From: CAWKDG01 sp963848355
GTDB lineage: Bacteria > Actinomycetota > Acidimicrobiia > Acidimicrobiales > UBA8190
Reading direction: 5' to 3'
Assembly (NCBI GenBank): GCA_963848355.1
Contig: CAWKDG010000012.1
Span: forward strand, 806,001-870,000
DNA: 64,000 nucleotides
The translations under genes and the position numbers were made by a program. Below are positions 1-8,713 of this stretch, in pieces. The notes beneath the pieces were generated by a model. The model saw only the letters and a program-made list of their open reading frames with translations, was not told the origin of the DNA and made no database searches. Positions within the stretch are counted from its first letter, which is position 1; each line of letters starts with the position of its first letter.

Positions 1-161
1 GTCCGGGCGCTGTAGTGGTCCGCCCGGTCGGCGAAACGTCCCGGCGTGCCTCCGTAGTAGGAGACGGCGAGATCGAAGCACTTCTGCGCCGAGGGCGTGA
101 GCCAGCTCTCGTGGACCGAGTTGTCCCCCGCACGCACGAGGACGAGACACCGGGAGGTCAC
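1..161 (-). CDS. Unrecognised protein, N-terminal part (runs off the window)
   Basis: About 53 residues are readable from a GTG at 161 leftwards, with no stop before the window edge. The reading frame gives a plausible globular start (CLVLVRAGDNSVHESW, then FDLAVSYYGG). It vaguely resembles the beginning of DUF707-like or glycosyltransferase-like proteins, but that resemblance is weak and no family is claimed. It lies downstream of, and on the same strand as, the kinase/UbiA cluster, about 200 bp away. An in-frame stop sits shortly upstream of the GTG, so the start is constrained, although no good ribosome binding site is visible. Confidence 0.45.
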   Translation of the reverse strand, partial: MTSRCLVLVRAGDNSVHESWLTPSAQKCFDLAVSYYGGTPGRFADRADHYSAR

Positions 162-362
162 AACGTCATGTCGGCTTGATCGTCACCCCCCTTGAGGTGC
201 CGACACCAGCTCCGGCGCGTCCCGACCGGAGGGCGCCACGACCGCGGTGACGGGCGGGCGGATCGTCTCCACGTCATCTGTCTCGCCGCGTCCGGGGAGG
301 GAACCGGAAGGCGATCACCGCACCCGACGACGGCCACAGGGGCGCCGATCTCCTGTGCACCG

Positions 363-1412
363 CTATCCAGACCGGCCTCCGGCCCCCGTCGTAGCCACCC
401 GTCGCGCCGCGTCGGGCACGGACACGGCCTGGAACTCCGTCGGCAAGGTCAGAACCGCCTTCGGTCCGTACCGGATCATTCTCCGTGCCTGACCGACGGT
501 GACCACGACGAACGACGCCGCGATCGCTGCCGACACCGCCTTCCACCCGGGGCCGGCCGTCTCCAAGTGCATGAGCAGCAGCACGACGATCCCCCGACCG
601 AGGATGGCCGACGCCGATATCAGGTTCTCGTCCCGTCGATGCCCGCCGCTCGTGGCCAACGCCCTCAGGACGACGAGGGCAGGGGCGAGAAGAGCCATGT
701 ACAACAACGCCCAGACGATCGACCGCCCGTTGACGGCGATGATCACGCCCGTGCCCATCGTCATGAAGACGGCACTGAACACGACCGTCGGTCGCCGGCC
801 ATGGCGCACCAGGAACGTGCGCTTTCCGAAGAGGGCGTCACCTCTCACGTCGCGGAAGTCCTTGAGGACGATCCGACCGATGAAACCGAGGTAGAGCCCG
901 GCCAGGAGCCCGCCCTGACGCCACCCCATCGAAGGCCGGACGCTGAACGTGGCGAGCAGAAAGGGCACGGCGACGTAGCACGCCGGCAGGACGAGCGAGG
1001 CGACCACACCCCGATCGGCGATCCGGACGGGACCGAGCGAATACCCGGCGCTCACCAGCAGCCCGCTCCCCACGACGATCACGGCCGGCCACGTGAGCAT
1101 GGCCGCTCCGGCCAACGCCAGGCATCCGCTGGCCATGGCCACGACGCCCAACTCCCGTCGCGACCCGGTCCCGACCACGAGAGGCCTTCTGGCATCGCCG
1201 GCCAGATTGACACGGTCGATCGCTTCGTCGGCGATGTCGTTGAGAGTCACGGAGAAGACGAGGAACGACACCACCACCACGAGGACGCGGGCGAGCAGGA
1301 CGGGGTCGTTGCCGTGTCCCGACTGGGCCAGGGCGACCAGGGAGAACATTCCCAGAATGAGGAGGACGGCCGGACGGACGACGACGATGAGAAGACGGAT
1401 GCGACGGATCAT
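363..1412 (-). CDS. UbiA-family prenyltransferase
   Basis: This is an integral membrane protein of about 349 residues with roughly eight to nine hydrophobic segments. It carries both aspartate-rich motifs of the UbiA superfamily: NDIADEAIDRVN in the first half and DFRDVRGDALFGKRT in the second. Members transfer a polyprenyl group onto an aromatic or sugar-phosphate acceptor, with Mg2+ held by these aspartates. The ATG at 1412 was chosen over the one at 1427 because it overlaps the TGA of the upstream 42-residue gene as ATGA, implying translational coupling. The second motif resembles DGGGP/MenA/chlorophyll-synthase-type members more than heme O synthase. The acceptor cannot be deduced from sequence. 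Confidence 0.85.
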   Translation of the reverse strand: MIRRIRLLIVVVRPAVLLILGMFSLVALAQSGHGNDPVLLARVLVVVVSFLVFSVTLNDIADEAIDRVNLAGDARRPLVVGTGSRRELGVVAMASGCLALAGAAMLTWPAVIVVGSGLLVSAGYSLGPVRIADRGVVASLVLPACYVAVPFLLATFSVRPSMGWRQGGLLAGLYLGFIGRIVLKDFRDVRGDALFGKRTFLVRHGRRPTVVFSAVFMTMGTGVIIAVNGRSIVWALLYMALLAPALVVLRALATSGGHRRDENLISASAILGRGIVVLLLMHLETAGPGWKAVSAAIAASFVVVTVGQARRMIRYGPKAVLTLPTEFQAVSVPDAARRVATTGAGGRSG

Positions 1413-1537
1413 TTGTTGCTCCCCCATTGCCCCATGCCCACGACCACGAGAACGAACGCGCCCAAGAGGGCCAGGCCGAGGATGCCGATCACGACGGCGA
1501 GCACGATCCCGGCGTAATGCCAGCCCGAACGGTTCAT
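1409..1537 (-). CDS. 42-residue single-pass membrane peptide
   Basis: A short ORF encodes MNRSGWHYAG followed by about 25 hydrophobic residues and a polar tail ending WGSNK. The start ATG overlaps the TGA of the upstream kinase gene (ATGA at 1534-1537). Its own TGA overlaps the ATG of the downstream UbiA gene (ATGA at 1409-1412). The double 4-nt overlap is strong evidence that this tiny frame is translated as part of a three-gene unit. It predicts one transmembrane helix with a short N-terminus. The function is unknown; an accessory or stabilising subunit of the prenyltransferase is a guess from position only. Confidence 0.7.
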   Translation of the reverse strand: MNRSGWHYAGIVLAVVIGILGLALLGAFVLVVVGMGQWGSNK

Positions 1538-2130
1538 GACGCCACCAGGGCCGGCACCGAACCGGAACGTCCGGGGAAGTCGACCGCCATGGACTGCGTC
1601 ACGGTGTCCACCAACTGCTCGAGCGTGCCGTCGTTCATGAAGGTGCGACGGGCCACCCGCCGACCGGCCCTCGACTCGGCGATGTTGTCCCTGATCCGCC
1701 GGTCGAGCTCCGCCGGCGGACAGCCCCGTGCCCGCAGTCGCCGGGCGATCCGATCGGGCCGATCCTCGATCTGGTAGACGACCGTCCCGGGAACGAGGCG
1801 CGCCAGCGACCTGACGTAGGGCGCCCGCAGGATCACGGCGTCGGGGGGTCCGTCACCGTGGACCACCAACGCCGGCAGTCCGTACCGGTAGGCCAGCCCC
1901 GTGATGGTGCCGGTGCGGCAGAAGAAGCCGGTGCTCACGAGACCGTCGAACTCCTCCTCGGACACGAACCGATGCTCCAGGGAGCCGTCGAGCTCGTCCT
2001 GCCTCGGGGGCCGGGTCGTCCACGTCGGTCGCACCACCACCGCCCGGCGCCGGTGCAGCTCCCTGATGACGCTCGATTTTCCGGCCCCCGAGGGACCGAT
2101 GACGACGAGAAGACGCGGTGGAGAGGTCAT
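1534..2130 (-). CDS. Guanylate-kinase-like / PhnN-like P-loop kinase
   Basis: The product is about 198 residues. A Walker A motif GPSGAGKSS lies at about residues 12-20, followed by RPTWTTRPPR, the nucleotide-binding pattern of guanylate kinase and of PhnN (ribose 1,5-bisphosphate phosphokinase). The C-terminal half (RIARRLRARG, then ELDRRI) fits a lid and arginine-rich segment. The ATG at 2130 was preferred because upstream in-frame sequence is low-complexity leader that does not align with kinases. The gene is first in a coupled cluster with a membrane peptide and a UbiA prenyltransferase. PhnN makes PRPP, the substrate of some UbiA enzymes, which is suggestive, but guanylate-kinase specificity is not excluded. 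Confidence 0.75.
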   Translation of the reverse strand: MTSPPRLLVVIGPSGAGKSSVIRELHRRRAVVVRPTWTTRPPRQDELDGSLEHRFVSEEEFDGLVSTGFFCRTGTITGLAYRYGLPALVVHGDGPPDAVILRAPYVRSLARLVPGTVVYQIEDRPDRIARRLRARGCPPAELDRRIRDNIAESRAGRRVARRTFMNDGTLEQLVDTVTQSMAVDFPGRSGSVPALVAS

Positions 2131-2215
2131 GGGGACAGCATGAGCCGATGCCCACACCGAAACCATCCTGATTTCCCCCCAAATCAGTCTGGGGCCGCCC
2201 CGGGCCACGTCGCCG

Positions 2216-2836
2216 TCATTCGAGACCGTGCTCGAGGGCGTAGCGGATGAGCTCCTGCTTCCGGTTCAGATGCAGCTTGCCGAGGATGTTCCGGACGTGG
2301 TTCTCCACCGTCTTCTCGGCGATGTGCAGCTGCCCGGCGATCTCCCGGTAGGTGTGGCCCCGGGCCACGAGCTGCAACACCTCTCTCTCGCGCTCGGTCA
2401 GCGGCTGGACCGGGCCCGCCGCCCTGGCCAGCTGACGGAACTCTCCGAGCACGAGGGCGGCGAGCTCGGGCGAGAACACGGGCTCACCCCGGGCGGCCCG
2501 CATCAGCGCCCTTCGCAGCTCTTCGGGCGGGGTCGACTTGACCAGGTAGCCGATGGCACCGGCGGCCACCGCATCGAGCAGATCCCGTTCCGCCTCGGAG
2601 ACGGTGAGCATGACGACCTTCGTCTCGTCGCCACAGGCCTTCACCACCCGGATCCCACCGCCGGGCATGTGCAGGTCGCAGACGACCAGACGGGGTCGCG
2701 ACGTGCGGATCACGGCGATGGCGTCCTCGGCCGTGCCGGCCTCCCCCACCACCTCGAACCCGTCACCGAGATCGGCGCGCACCCCGTTGCGCCAGATCTC
2801 ATGGTCATCGGCCAGCACCACGGTGATGTCACCCAT
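2216..2836 (-). CDS. NarL/LuxR-family response regulator
   Basis: The 206-residue protein has an N-terminal receiver domain with the acidic pair at residues 10-11 and phosphoacceptor Asp54 in VVCDLHMPGG. The conserved Lys follows in GYLVKST. The C-terminal LuxR-type helix-turn-helix contains LTEREREVLQLVARG and AEKTVENHVRNIL. The ATG at 2836 begins exactly at the receiver domain. It overlaps the 3' end of the histidine kinase gene by 8 nt, so the two form a cognate pair. Targets are not evident from sequence. Confidence 0.93.
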   Translation of the reverse strand: MGDITVVLADDHEIWRNGVRADLGDGFEVVGEAGTAEDAIAVIRTSRPRLVVCDLHMPGGGIRVVKACGDETKVVMLTVSEAERDLLDAVAAGAIGYLVKSTPPEELRRALMRAARGEPVFSPELAALVLGEFRQLARAAGPVQPLTEREREVLQLVARGHTYREIAGQLHIAEKTVENHVRNILGKLHLNRKQELIRYALEHGLE

Positions 2837-3971
2837 GCGCCCTCCGGTCGACCCAGATGCGGACCTCGGTCCCCACCCCCGGCACGCTCTCGATCTCCAC
2901 CCTGCCGCCCACCTCGGCGATCCGGGCCCGCATCGAGCTGGTGATCCCAAATCCTTCGGGCGTGTCCCGGAAATCGAAACCGGACCCGTCGTCCTTGATC
3001 GAGCAGAACGCCCCCGTGTCGGCGTCCGGTTCCATGTAGACCGTGACGTGCCGGGCCTCGCCGTGCTTGCCGGCGTTCGTCAACGCCTCACCCACGGCTC
3101 CGGCCAGCGCCGCGGTGACGTCCGCGGCCAACGGCGGCACGTCGCCGGCCACGATGACGCTGACCGTGCCGCCGAACGCCGTTTCGAACCGTCCCGCCGC
3201 CCGGCGTAGGGCGACGGCGCATGCGCCCGCCGGGCCACCGGCGCGGTCGGTGCCCGTCTCCCCGGCGAAGACATCGGGCACGCCGAACAGGAACTCCCGG
3301 AGACTGCGCTCCTGCTCGCGGGCGAGGCGGGCCAGCGCCGGATCATCGGTCCCCCGCTCCACGATGGCGAGGGTCTGCAGAACGCCGTCGTGGAGAGTCC
3401 GGGCGATCTCGTCGCGGGCACGGGCGGCGGAGATCGTCCGTTCCGACCGGTCGAGGAGGACGGCGACGCGGCCGACGACGGCTCCGGCGATCACGTAGAG
3501 AGCCGTGGTCGTCACCATGGAGGTCACCTGCGAGGCGCCGACGTGGGACGGGGACACTCCGTTGGCGAAGTCGGCTCCCGCCCGTGCTCCCCCGATCACC
3601 AGTCCGGCCACCCCACCGCCCACCGGACCCCACGCCACTCCGGCCGTCAGCACGCCGGCCAGGGGCCAGGCGCCACCGAGTGACTGCGCCGACGAGAACG
3701 CATGCCCGGACCTGTAGGTCCACCCGTCGGCCAGCGAGATGCCCGCCCCGACGAGCAGCTCGACGACAACGGTCGGCCGCGTCAGCAGGCGCACCGGATC
3801 CTTCCGATACCGCCACGTGGCCACGACGGTGACGGCCAGGGCCGCCGCCACCACCCCGAGGGCCAGCCCCGGACGACTGAGGGAGTGGCGGGTGACGAGG
3901 ACGGTGACCACCAGCATGGCCAGGGCGAGCCACCGCAGCAGTCCGATTCCCTGGAGGATCCCCCGCTTCAT
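2829..3971 (-). CDS. NarL-partner sensor histidine kinase
   Basis: This 380-residue sensor has an N-terminal membrane domain of about six hydrophobic segments (residues 10-170) and no large extracytoplasmic loop, suggesting a signal sensed in or near the membrane. A HisKA_3-type dimerisation helix follows with phosphoacceptor His194 in EIARTLHDGVLQTL. The C-terminal HATPase domain shows the N box (EALTNAGKH) and glycine boxes DDGSGFD and GFGITSS. The gene overlaps the downstream regulator gene, supporting a cognate pair. The ligand is unknown. Confidence 0.92.
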   Translation of the reverse strand: MKRGILQGIGLLRWLALAMLVVTVLVTRHSLSRPGLALGVVAAALAVTVVATWRYRKDPVRLLTRPTVVVELLVGAGISLADGWTYRSGHAFSSAQSLGGAWPLAGVLTAGVAWGPVGGGVAGLVIGGARAGADFANGVSPSHVGASQVTSMVTTTALYVIAGAVVGRVAVLLDRSERTISAARARDEIARTLHDGVLQTLAIVERGTDDPALARLAREQERSLREFLFGVPDVFAGETGTDRAGGPAGACAVALRRAAGRFETAFGGTVSVIVAGDVPPLAADVTAALAGAVGEALTNAGKHGEARHVTVYMEPDADTGAFCSIKDDGSGFDFRDTPEGFGITSSMRARIAEVGGRVEIESVPGVGTEVRIWVDRRAHG

Positions 3972-4065
3972 CCGGCTCCTCGTTCGGCGACTCGGACCAC
4001 CCCACGATACGACACCGACTGTCGTCGGCGGGGTCCTGTCGACCGGGCGCTCGTCGCCGCGATCC

Positions 4066-5097
4066 CTAGCCGGAGCGGCGGTCCCGCAGACGCCAGCGAC
4101 GGCGGACGAGCAGACACGTCGCCCCGAACCCGATCATCACGGCGGCGACAAGAGTCAGGCCTTCGGCGTCGAAGCCGGTGAAGGCCAGGCCGTTCGCCCC
4201 CGCACCGACAAGGTCCGGACCGGGGGTCGTCCCGATCGGCGTCCCAGCCGCCTTCGGGTCCTTGGCGGTCGGCGTCTTCACGCCCACCGTGGTGGCCGTG
4301 TTCGGCGCCACGGTGGTGGCCGAGGTAGGCGCCACCGTCGTCGTCGTGGTAGGGACGCAGGCCGAATTGGTGAAGACGTTGTCCTCCAGCGACACGAACC
4401 CGCTACTGGCCAGGGCCCGGCCGTCGACCGTGGCACTGGTCAAGAGGTTGATGGAGGTGAACGCCAGGATATTGCCCACGAAGGCCGTGCTCGTCCCGAT
4501 GGTGGCCGTGGTCCCCACCTGCCAGAAGACGTTGCAGGCCTGGACACCACCGCTCAACACGACCGATGATTTGGAACCGGTCGTGAGGGTGGAACCCGCC
4601 TGGAAGATGAACACCGACGCGGGGTCGCCGCTCAGGGTCAACGGCACCGTACCCGTCAGGGACATGGCGGTGGAGGCCGTGTACACGCCGGCGGCCAGGT
4701 TCATCCCGCCGAGGTCGAGACCGGTGACGCTGTTGGTCGACGTCTCGGCCGCCGCCGCGTTGTACGCCGTGGTCATGTCCGTCTGGGCCGCCTCGGCGAC
4801 GCCGTCTCCGCCGTGCAGGGTCCCGAGCGTCACCCCGGGAGGAAACCCGGTGATGGTCGGCGTCGGCCACGTGTCCCCATCGAGCGGTAGGACGCTGGCC
4901 AAGGTGTTCGAGATCCCGGCGCCGGCCAGGACCGAAGTGGCGCCGGCTGTCCCCAGGTCGATGGCGGTCGGGGTCGCGCCGGCTTCGTCACTGGCCACTC
5001 CCACCACGGCCACGGCCGCCAGCAGGAACAGGAGGAGAAACGTCGCGGCGGCCAGGACGGGGGCGTTCCGCATGATGCGAACGGTGACAGGAGACAT
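4066..5097 (-). CDS. Secreted DUF3494 (ice-binding-like) protein with LAFTG sorting signal
   Basis: The 343-residue precursor has a signal peptide from the ATG at 5097 (hydrophobic core about residues 12-35, cleavage near DEAGA). It then has a DUF3494-type beta-solenoid domain, recognisable from LDLGGMNLAAGVYT, LTLSGDPASVFIFQ and CNVFWQVG. A Thr/Pro/Ala-rich linker of about 70 residues follows. The end of the protein is LAFTG, a hydrophobic helix and an arginine-rich tail, which is the layout of a class E sortase substrate (LAxTG). DUF3494 domains occur in ice-binding proteins and also in many adhesin-like surface proteins, so antifreeze activity should not be assumed. No sortase gene is present in the window. 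Confidence 0.85.
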   Translation of the reverse strand: MSPVTVRIMRNAPVLAAATFLLLFLLAAVAVVGVASDEAGATPTAIDLGTAGATSVLAGAGISNTLASVLPLDGDTWPTPTITGFPPGVTLGTLHGGDGVAEAAQTDMTTAYNAAAAETSTNSVTGLDLGGMNLAAGVYTASTAMSLTGTVPLTLSGDPASVFIFQAGSTLTTGSKSSVVLSGGVQACNVFWQVGTTATIGTSTAFVGNILAFTSINLLTSATVDGRALASSGFVSLEDNVFTNSACVPTTTTTVAPTSATTVAPNTATTVGVKTPTAKDPKAAGTPIGTTPGPDLVGAGANGLAFTGFDAEGLTLVAAVMIGFGATCLLVRRRWRLRDRRSG

Positions 5098-5290
5098 GGG
5101 CGGACTCGATCCAAGAAGCGGCACGGCGGGAAACGGCACCACCGGGGACTCGGGTCGCGTCGACTGTTCTCTTGGTCAGTATCGGCATCGGGCGACCGAA
5201 CTACAGCTATTTCACGACCGACTCTGTCTGCGACTCCGATTGTTGTGACGGAAGCGCGTCTGTGACGTCGGGCTATGGGACGATGGACCG

Positions 5291-6892
5291 GTGGAGCGTG
5301 CGTCCCTGGCCCACGGACGGCCGAAGGTCGCCATCGCCATCGCCATCCTGGTGGCCGGGTTCGGGGTCGTGGTGCTCCCGGCGGGCCCGGCCGGGGCCAG
5401 TGGAGAACCCTCCGCCCCCTTGAACGTCGAGGCCGTCGCCGCCTCTGACACCATGCTCATCGACGGCGCCGTGGTGACCTGGACGGCACCGACCTCGTCG
5501 GGCGACGGTGACATCGTCTCCTACGCCGTCACCCCGTTCGACCAGTCGACAGGCTCCAGCCTCGCTGCGACCACCGTCTCCGGGAATCCACTGGGGACGA
5601 CGGCCACGGTGACGGGGCTCGTCTCCGGCGACAGCTACACCTTCACGGTGACGGCCACCAACGGGGCCGGGACGTCGCCGGCGTCGGATCCCTCCAATGC
5701 CGTCGTTCCCGTGGCCGACCTGCCGGACCAATCGAACAGCGCCATGTCCTCGAGCCCGACGGGGTCGGTCACCGCTTCGCTCGGCCCCGCCGACGTGCCC
5801 GGATCGGTGTCGGCCAACACCAGCGGGGGCGAAGGGACACTGACGGTGGCGACCTACCCGTCGGACCCCATTGCCGGACCGTCGGTGCAGGGGAGCTTCT
5901 ACGACGTGTCGGTCATTTCCGGCGCTCCCGACTTCGACCAGGTCGTCGTCCACTTCTGCGGCGTGGCCGCCGGGCAGAGTCTCAGGTTCTGGGAGCCGGC
6001 CATCGAGCGCTACGTCGTCGTCGGCCAGAGCCAGCCGAGCGGACCAGGCCGGTGTGTGACCGTCGTCCTGAACGCCACAACCACCCCGAGCATCACCGAC
6101 CTGACCGGTACCGTCTTCGTGGTGCCGTCGGGCCCCGCCGGTTATGACCTGGCCGGATCGGACGGAGGAGTGTTCACCTTCGGTCCCGCCGGCTTCTTCG
6201 GTTCGCTCCCGGGGCTGGGGGTCCATGTCGACGACGTCGTGGGCATGGCCGCCACCGATGACGACGGGGGCTACTGGCTGGTGGCGGCCGACGGTGGGGT
6301 CTTCGCTTTCGGCGACGCCCGATTCCACGGTTCGCTGGCCGGGACGCATCTGGACGCTCCCGTCGTGGGCATCGCGCCCACGTCTGACGGCGGTGGCTAC
6401 TGGCTGGTGGCGGCCGACGGTGGGGTGTTCTCGTTCGGCGACGCGCGCTTCCACGGTTCACTCCCCGGCGCCGGCGTCCGCGTCCGCGACGTCACCGGGA
6501 TGGCCGCCTCGGCTGACGGAGGGGGCTACTGGCTGGTGGCCGCCGACGGTGGGGTCTTCACCTTCGGCGACGCCGTCTTCGCCGGGTCGATGGCCGACGT
6601 CCATCTGACGGGGCGGATGGTGGGGATCGCGGCCAGCGGGGACGGCGGGGGCTACTGGCTGGCGGGAACCGACGGCGGGGTCTTCGCCTTCGGCGACGCC
6701 GTCTTCATGGGTTCGCTGCCCGCCGATGCGGTCAAAGTCGGCGACGTCGTCGGAATGGCCGCCACCCCCGACGGCGCCGGCTACGAACTCGTCGGTTCCG
6801 ACGGCGGGGTCTTCACCTTCGGTGACAGCACCTTCCTGGGTTCGATCAGCGGCCGATCGAGCCGGCCCGTCGAGGGCGCGTCAGCGACGTAA
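5291..6892 (+). CDS. Secreted FN3 protein with DGGVFxFGDA repeats
   Basis: The 533-residue precursor starts at GTG 5291 with a signal peptide (hydrophobic stretch about residues 12-30, cleavage near GPAGAS). A fibronectin type III domain follows (about residues 38-140, with PSAPLNVEAV and SYTFTVTATN). After a spacer of about 140 residues come five to six repeats of roughly 47 residues built on GYWLVAADGGVFxFGDAxFxGSL and VVGMAATxDGGG. Repeats of this kind are common in secreted proteins of Acidimicrobiia and related actinobacteria and probably form a propeller-like or solenoid fold. No catalytic motif is visible. A cell-wall or matrix role is inferred. Confidence 0.85.
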   Translation: MERASLAHGRPKVAIAIAILVAGFGVVVLPAGPAGASGEPSAPLNVEAVAASDTMLIDGAVVTWTAPTSSGDGDIVSYAVTPFDQSTGSSLAATTVSGNPLGTTATVTGLVSGDSYTFTVTATNGAGTSPASDPSNAVVPVADLPDQSNSAMSSSPTGSVTASLGPADVPGSVSANTSGGEGTLTVATYPSDPIAGPSVQGSFYDVSVISGAPDFDQVVVHFCGVAAGQSLRFWEPAIERYVVVGQSQPSGPGRCVTVVLNATTTPSITDLTGTVFVVPSGPAGYDLAGSDGGVFTFGPAGFFGSLPGLGVHVDDVVGMAATDDDGGYWLVAADGGVFAFGDARFHGSLAGTHLDAPVVGIAPTSDGGGYWLVAADGGVFSFGDARFHGSLPGAGVRVRDVTGMAASADGGGYWLVAADGGVFTFGDAVFAGSMADVHLTGRMVGIAASGDGGGYWLAGTDGGVFAFGDAVFMGSLPADAVKVGDVVGMAATPDGAGYELVGSDGGVFTFGDSTFLGSISGRSSRPVEGASAT

Positions 6893-7332
6893 CGCCCGAG
6901 TTGGACCGTCGCGCACGGTTCATCGCAAGTTCGATGATCGGTTACACGACCGTCACCAACGCGTCACCTACGCCTCCTAGCTTGTCCCGAAGCCCCCGCC
7001 ACTCGCCCTCGGGAGCAGTCACGGGGGGCTGCGGACCGGCTCGGACGGAGATGTCCGGGCCAGGTTCGCGTGCCTCCTGTGGATCGTTCGCTTGTGCATC
7101 GACACACTGCATTCACATCACGTTTGGTTAGTACGTCCCTGAGCTGGGACCACCCGGGCTGGTTTCGCGCCTGCCCGGTCCATCTCGATCTGAAGGTGCT
7201 TGCGTGAGGAGAAGAAGTCGTCAATAGTCGCTGCCACAGAAGGGTGGGTTTCTGCGATAGTGCGCTCTTCTGCGAACATGCCGTCGGGTTCGATCCGTCC
7301 CGGCGCAAAGACCGACACGGAGGGGGATTCAC
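6893..7332. other. Intergenic region holding two blocks repeated at 52.65-52.82 kb
   Basis: No gene is supported in these 440 bases. Two short blocks recur in the 52.6-52.8 kb relic. One is GATGTCCGGGCC with flanks (about 7050-7075); the other is CACTGCATTCAC followed by TACGTCYCTSAGCTG (about 7107-7148). They are in swapped order relative to the second copy. The 3' part must contain the promoter of the secreted-protein gene at 7333, which has a strong ribosome binding site (GGAGGGGG). Confidence 0.5.
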
Positions 7333-7968
7333 ATGATTCGCAGGTTGGCCGTCGTCTCAGCATTCGTGGTCCTGCAAGCGGGGGTGCTGTTCGGTGTCAG
7401 CGGGGAAGCGTCCGCGGCGCCCGTCCTTGTGGGACACGTCACCTGCTCTATCTTCAAGGGCACAGGAAAGTTCAGCCCCGGCCTCACCACGGCCGGAAGC
7501 GCAGGCGGGGTGAAGATCACCGCCAAAGGAAAGTTCGCCGGGTGCACCGGAGGATCGATCACCATCAGTAGCGTCACCCACACGGTGACCGGAGGGTCGG
7601 CGACGATCAACGACTGGTACTTCACCGGTACGACCGCGAGCAAGTGCGCCGACTTCCAAGGAGCCGTTCCCGTCGACAAGGTCGGGCTGATCAAGATGAC
7701 GGTCAAATGGACTCTGACTCCTCCCCTCGTGGTGGCTCCGTCGCACGTCAAGTATTCGGCCGGAACATATTCAGCGGTGACGCCTCCCTTTGGTCCCATG
7801 GCACTGGACCTGGGGGCGGCAGCCACTCCTCCGTCGACGACGTCCATCACAGGGTCATATGCCGCTGACGCTCTGACTCAGAACACGCTCATGAACATTC
7901 CGACGCCGCCCGCCGGCTGCCCCGTCGGCCCGGCATTCACGTGGCCGAGCGGAGGCATGGCGTTCTGA
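7333..7968 (+). CDS. Secreted protein, paralogue of the gene at 8061-8660
   Basis: The 211-residue precursor has a clear signal peptide (MIRRLAVVS, hydrophobic core, cleavage near GEASAA). The mature part is rich in Gly, Thr and Ser and predicted to be beta-structured. It contains four cysteines (in HVTCSIFKG, AGCTGGS, SKCADF and AGCPVG), enough for two disulfides. It shares the patterns GxGKxSPxLTxxGxxGGxKI, KGKFxxC and ASKCAxxxGxV with the convergent gene at 8061-8660, so the two are paralogues in tail-to-tail arrangement. The family was not recognised. The ATG follows GGAGGGGGATTCAC. The 3' end of this gene appears to be duplicated at about 52823. Confidence 0.8.
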   Translation: MIRRLAVVSAFVVLQAGVLFGVSGEASAAPVLVGHVTCSIFKGTGKFSPGLTTAGSAGGVKITAKGKFAGCTGGSITISSVTHTVTGGSATINDWYFTGTTASKCADFQGAVPVDKVGLIKMTVKWTLTPPLVVAPSHVKYSAGTYSAVTPPFGPMALDLGAAATPPSTTSITGSYAADALTQNTLMNIPTPPAGCPVGPAFTWPSGGMAF

Positions 7969-8003
7969 GGAACACGGTCCGGACGACGGTGTGGTGACTC
8001 GTG

Positions 8004-8035
8004 ACGACCCCCGGCCGACGAGGGCCGGGGGTCGT
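8004..8035. terminator. Bidirectional rho-independent terminator
   Basis: A perfect 13-bp stem (8004-8016 with 8023-8035, arm ACGACCCCCGGCC) encloses a 6-nt loop GACGAG. It lies midway between two convergent genes ending at 7968 and 8061. The flanking T/A tract is short, but position and stem strength support a shared terminator. Confidence 0.85.
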
Positions 8036-8060
8036 TATCGAGCCAAGACTGACTACCAGG

Positions 8061-8660
8061 TCAGACGTGAACGTTGCCCGCCGCAAAGGCAAAGTGGCTC
8101 GTACTCGGGCACACGAGGTTGGAGTTCAGGGTGATCGTGTTCAGCGGAGGGACGGGAGCCGCAGGCTCAAATGATCCCACTGCCGCAGGTGCCGGAGGCG
8201 CAGTCAGCGTGATGACGCCAGCTGGTGCACCCTCACCGGGAGCGGCGGAGTATGTGAGGACGGTCTTGGCGATGGGAATCGGCACGGCCTTCCACTTTAT
8301 GGTGACCTTGATGCTGCCTATGGTGTCGAGTGACCCGAAGTAGTTGGCGCATTTACTGGCCAGGTTGTTGCTGTAGTAACCGCTTCCCGAGACTGTTCCG
8401 CCTTTGATCACGTCACCACTGGGGATGCTGACGGCAGCGTTCGGGCATGCTCCGAACTTGCCCTTGAAGTTGATCTTCATTCCTCCAATCCCGCCGGTAG
8501 CCGTGAGCTTCGGACTTATGGTGCCGTTCCCTACGAGGCCGCTGCAGTTGGCGGTGCCCACCGCGACGACCGCCGCCGACGCCACTCCTGGCTCGATCAC
8601 GATGAGGAGAGCGGCCGGCAACATCGCGGTTGCCGCTACCAACAAGCACTTGCGAAGCAT
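8061..8660 (-). CDS. Secreted protein, paralogue of the gene at 7333-7968
   Basis: The 199-residue precursor has a signal peptide (MLRKCLLVAATA, cleavage near GVASAA). A cysteine-containing beta-rich mature domain matches the convergent paralogue in layout: GNGTISPKLTATGG, KGKFGAC and ASKCANYFGS. Cysteines pair up in position with those of the paralogue. The ATG is preceded by GGGGGACC. Its last codons (HFAFAAGNVHV-stop) recur as a fossil at 52844-52935, and its upstream region recurs at 52946-53040. The family and function are unknown. Confidence 0.8.
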   Translation of the reverse strand: MLRKCLLVAATAMLPAALLIVIEPGVASAAVVAVGTANCSGLVGNGTISPKLTATGGIGGMKINFKGKFGACPNAAVSIPSGDVIKGGTVSGSGYYSNNLASKCANYFGSLDTIGSIKVTIKWKAVPIPIAKTVLTYSAAPGEGAPAGVITLTAPPAPAAVGSFEPAAPVPPLNTITLNSNLVCPSTSHFAFAAGNVHV

Positions 8661-8713
8661 GATTGGTCCCCCGTCCGTCGGTGAGTTTTCCGAATCAGGC
8701 TAATCCCCCGATG

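Noticed and set aside
192..1517. Long + strand frame of 441 codons
   Set aside because: It is antisense to the UbiA gene and its small partner, has Arg/His/Asp-rich composition typical of shadow frames in high-GC DNA, and shows no domain.
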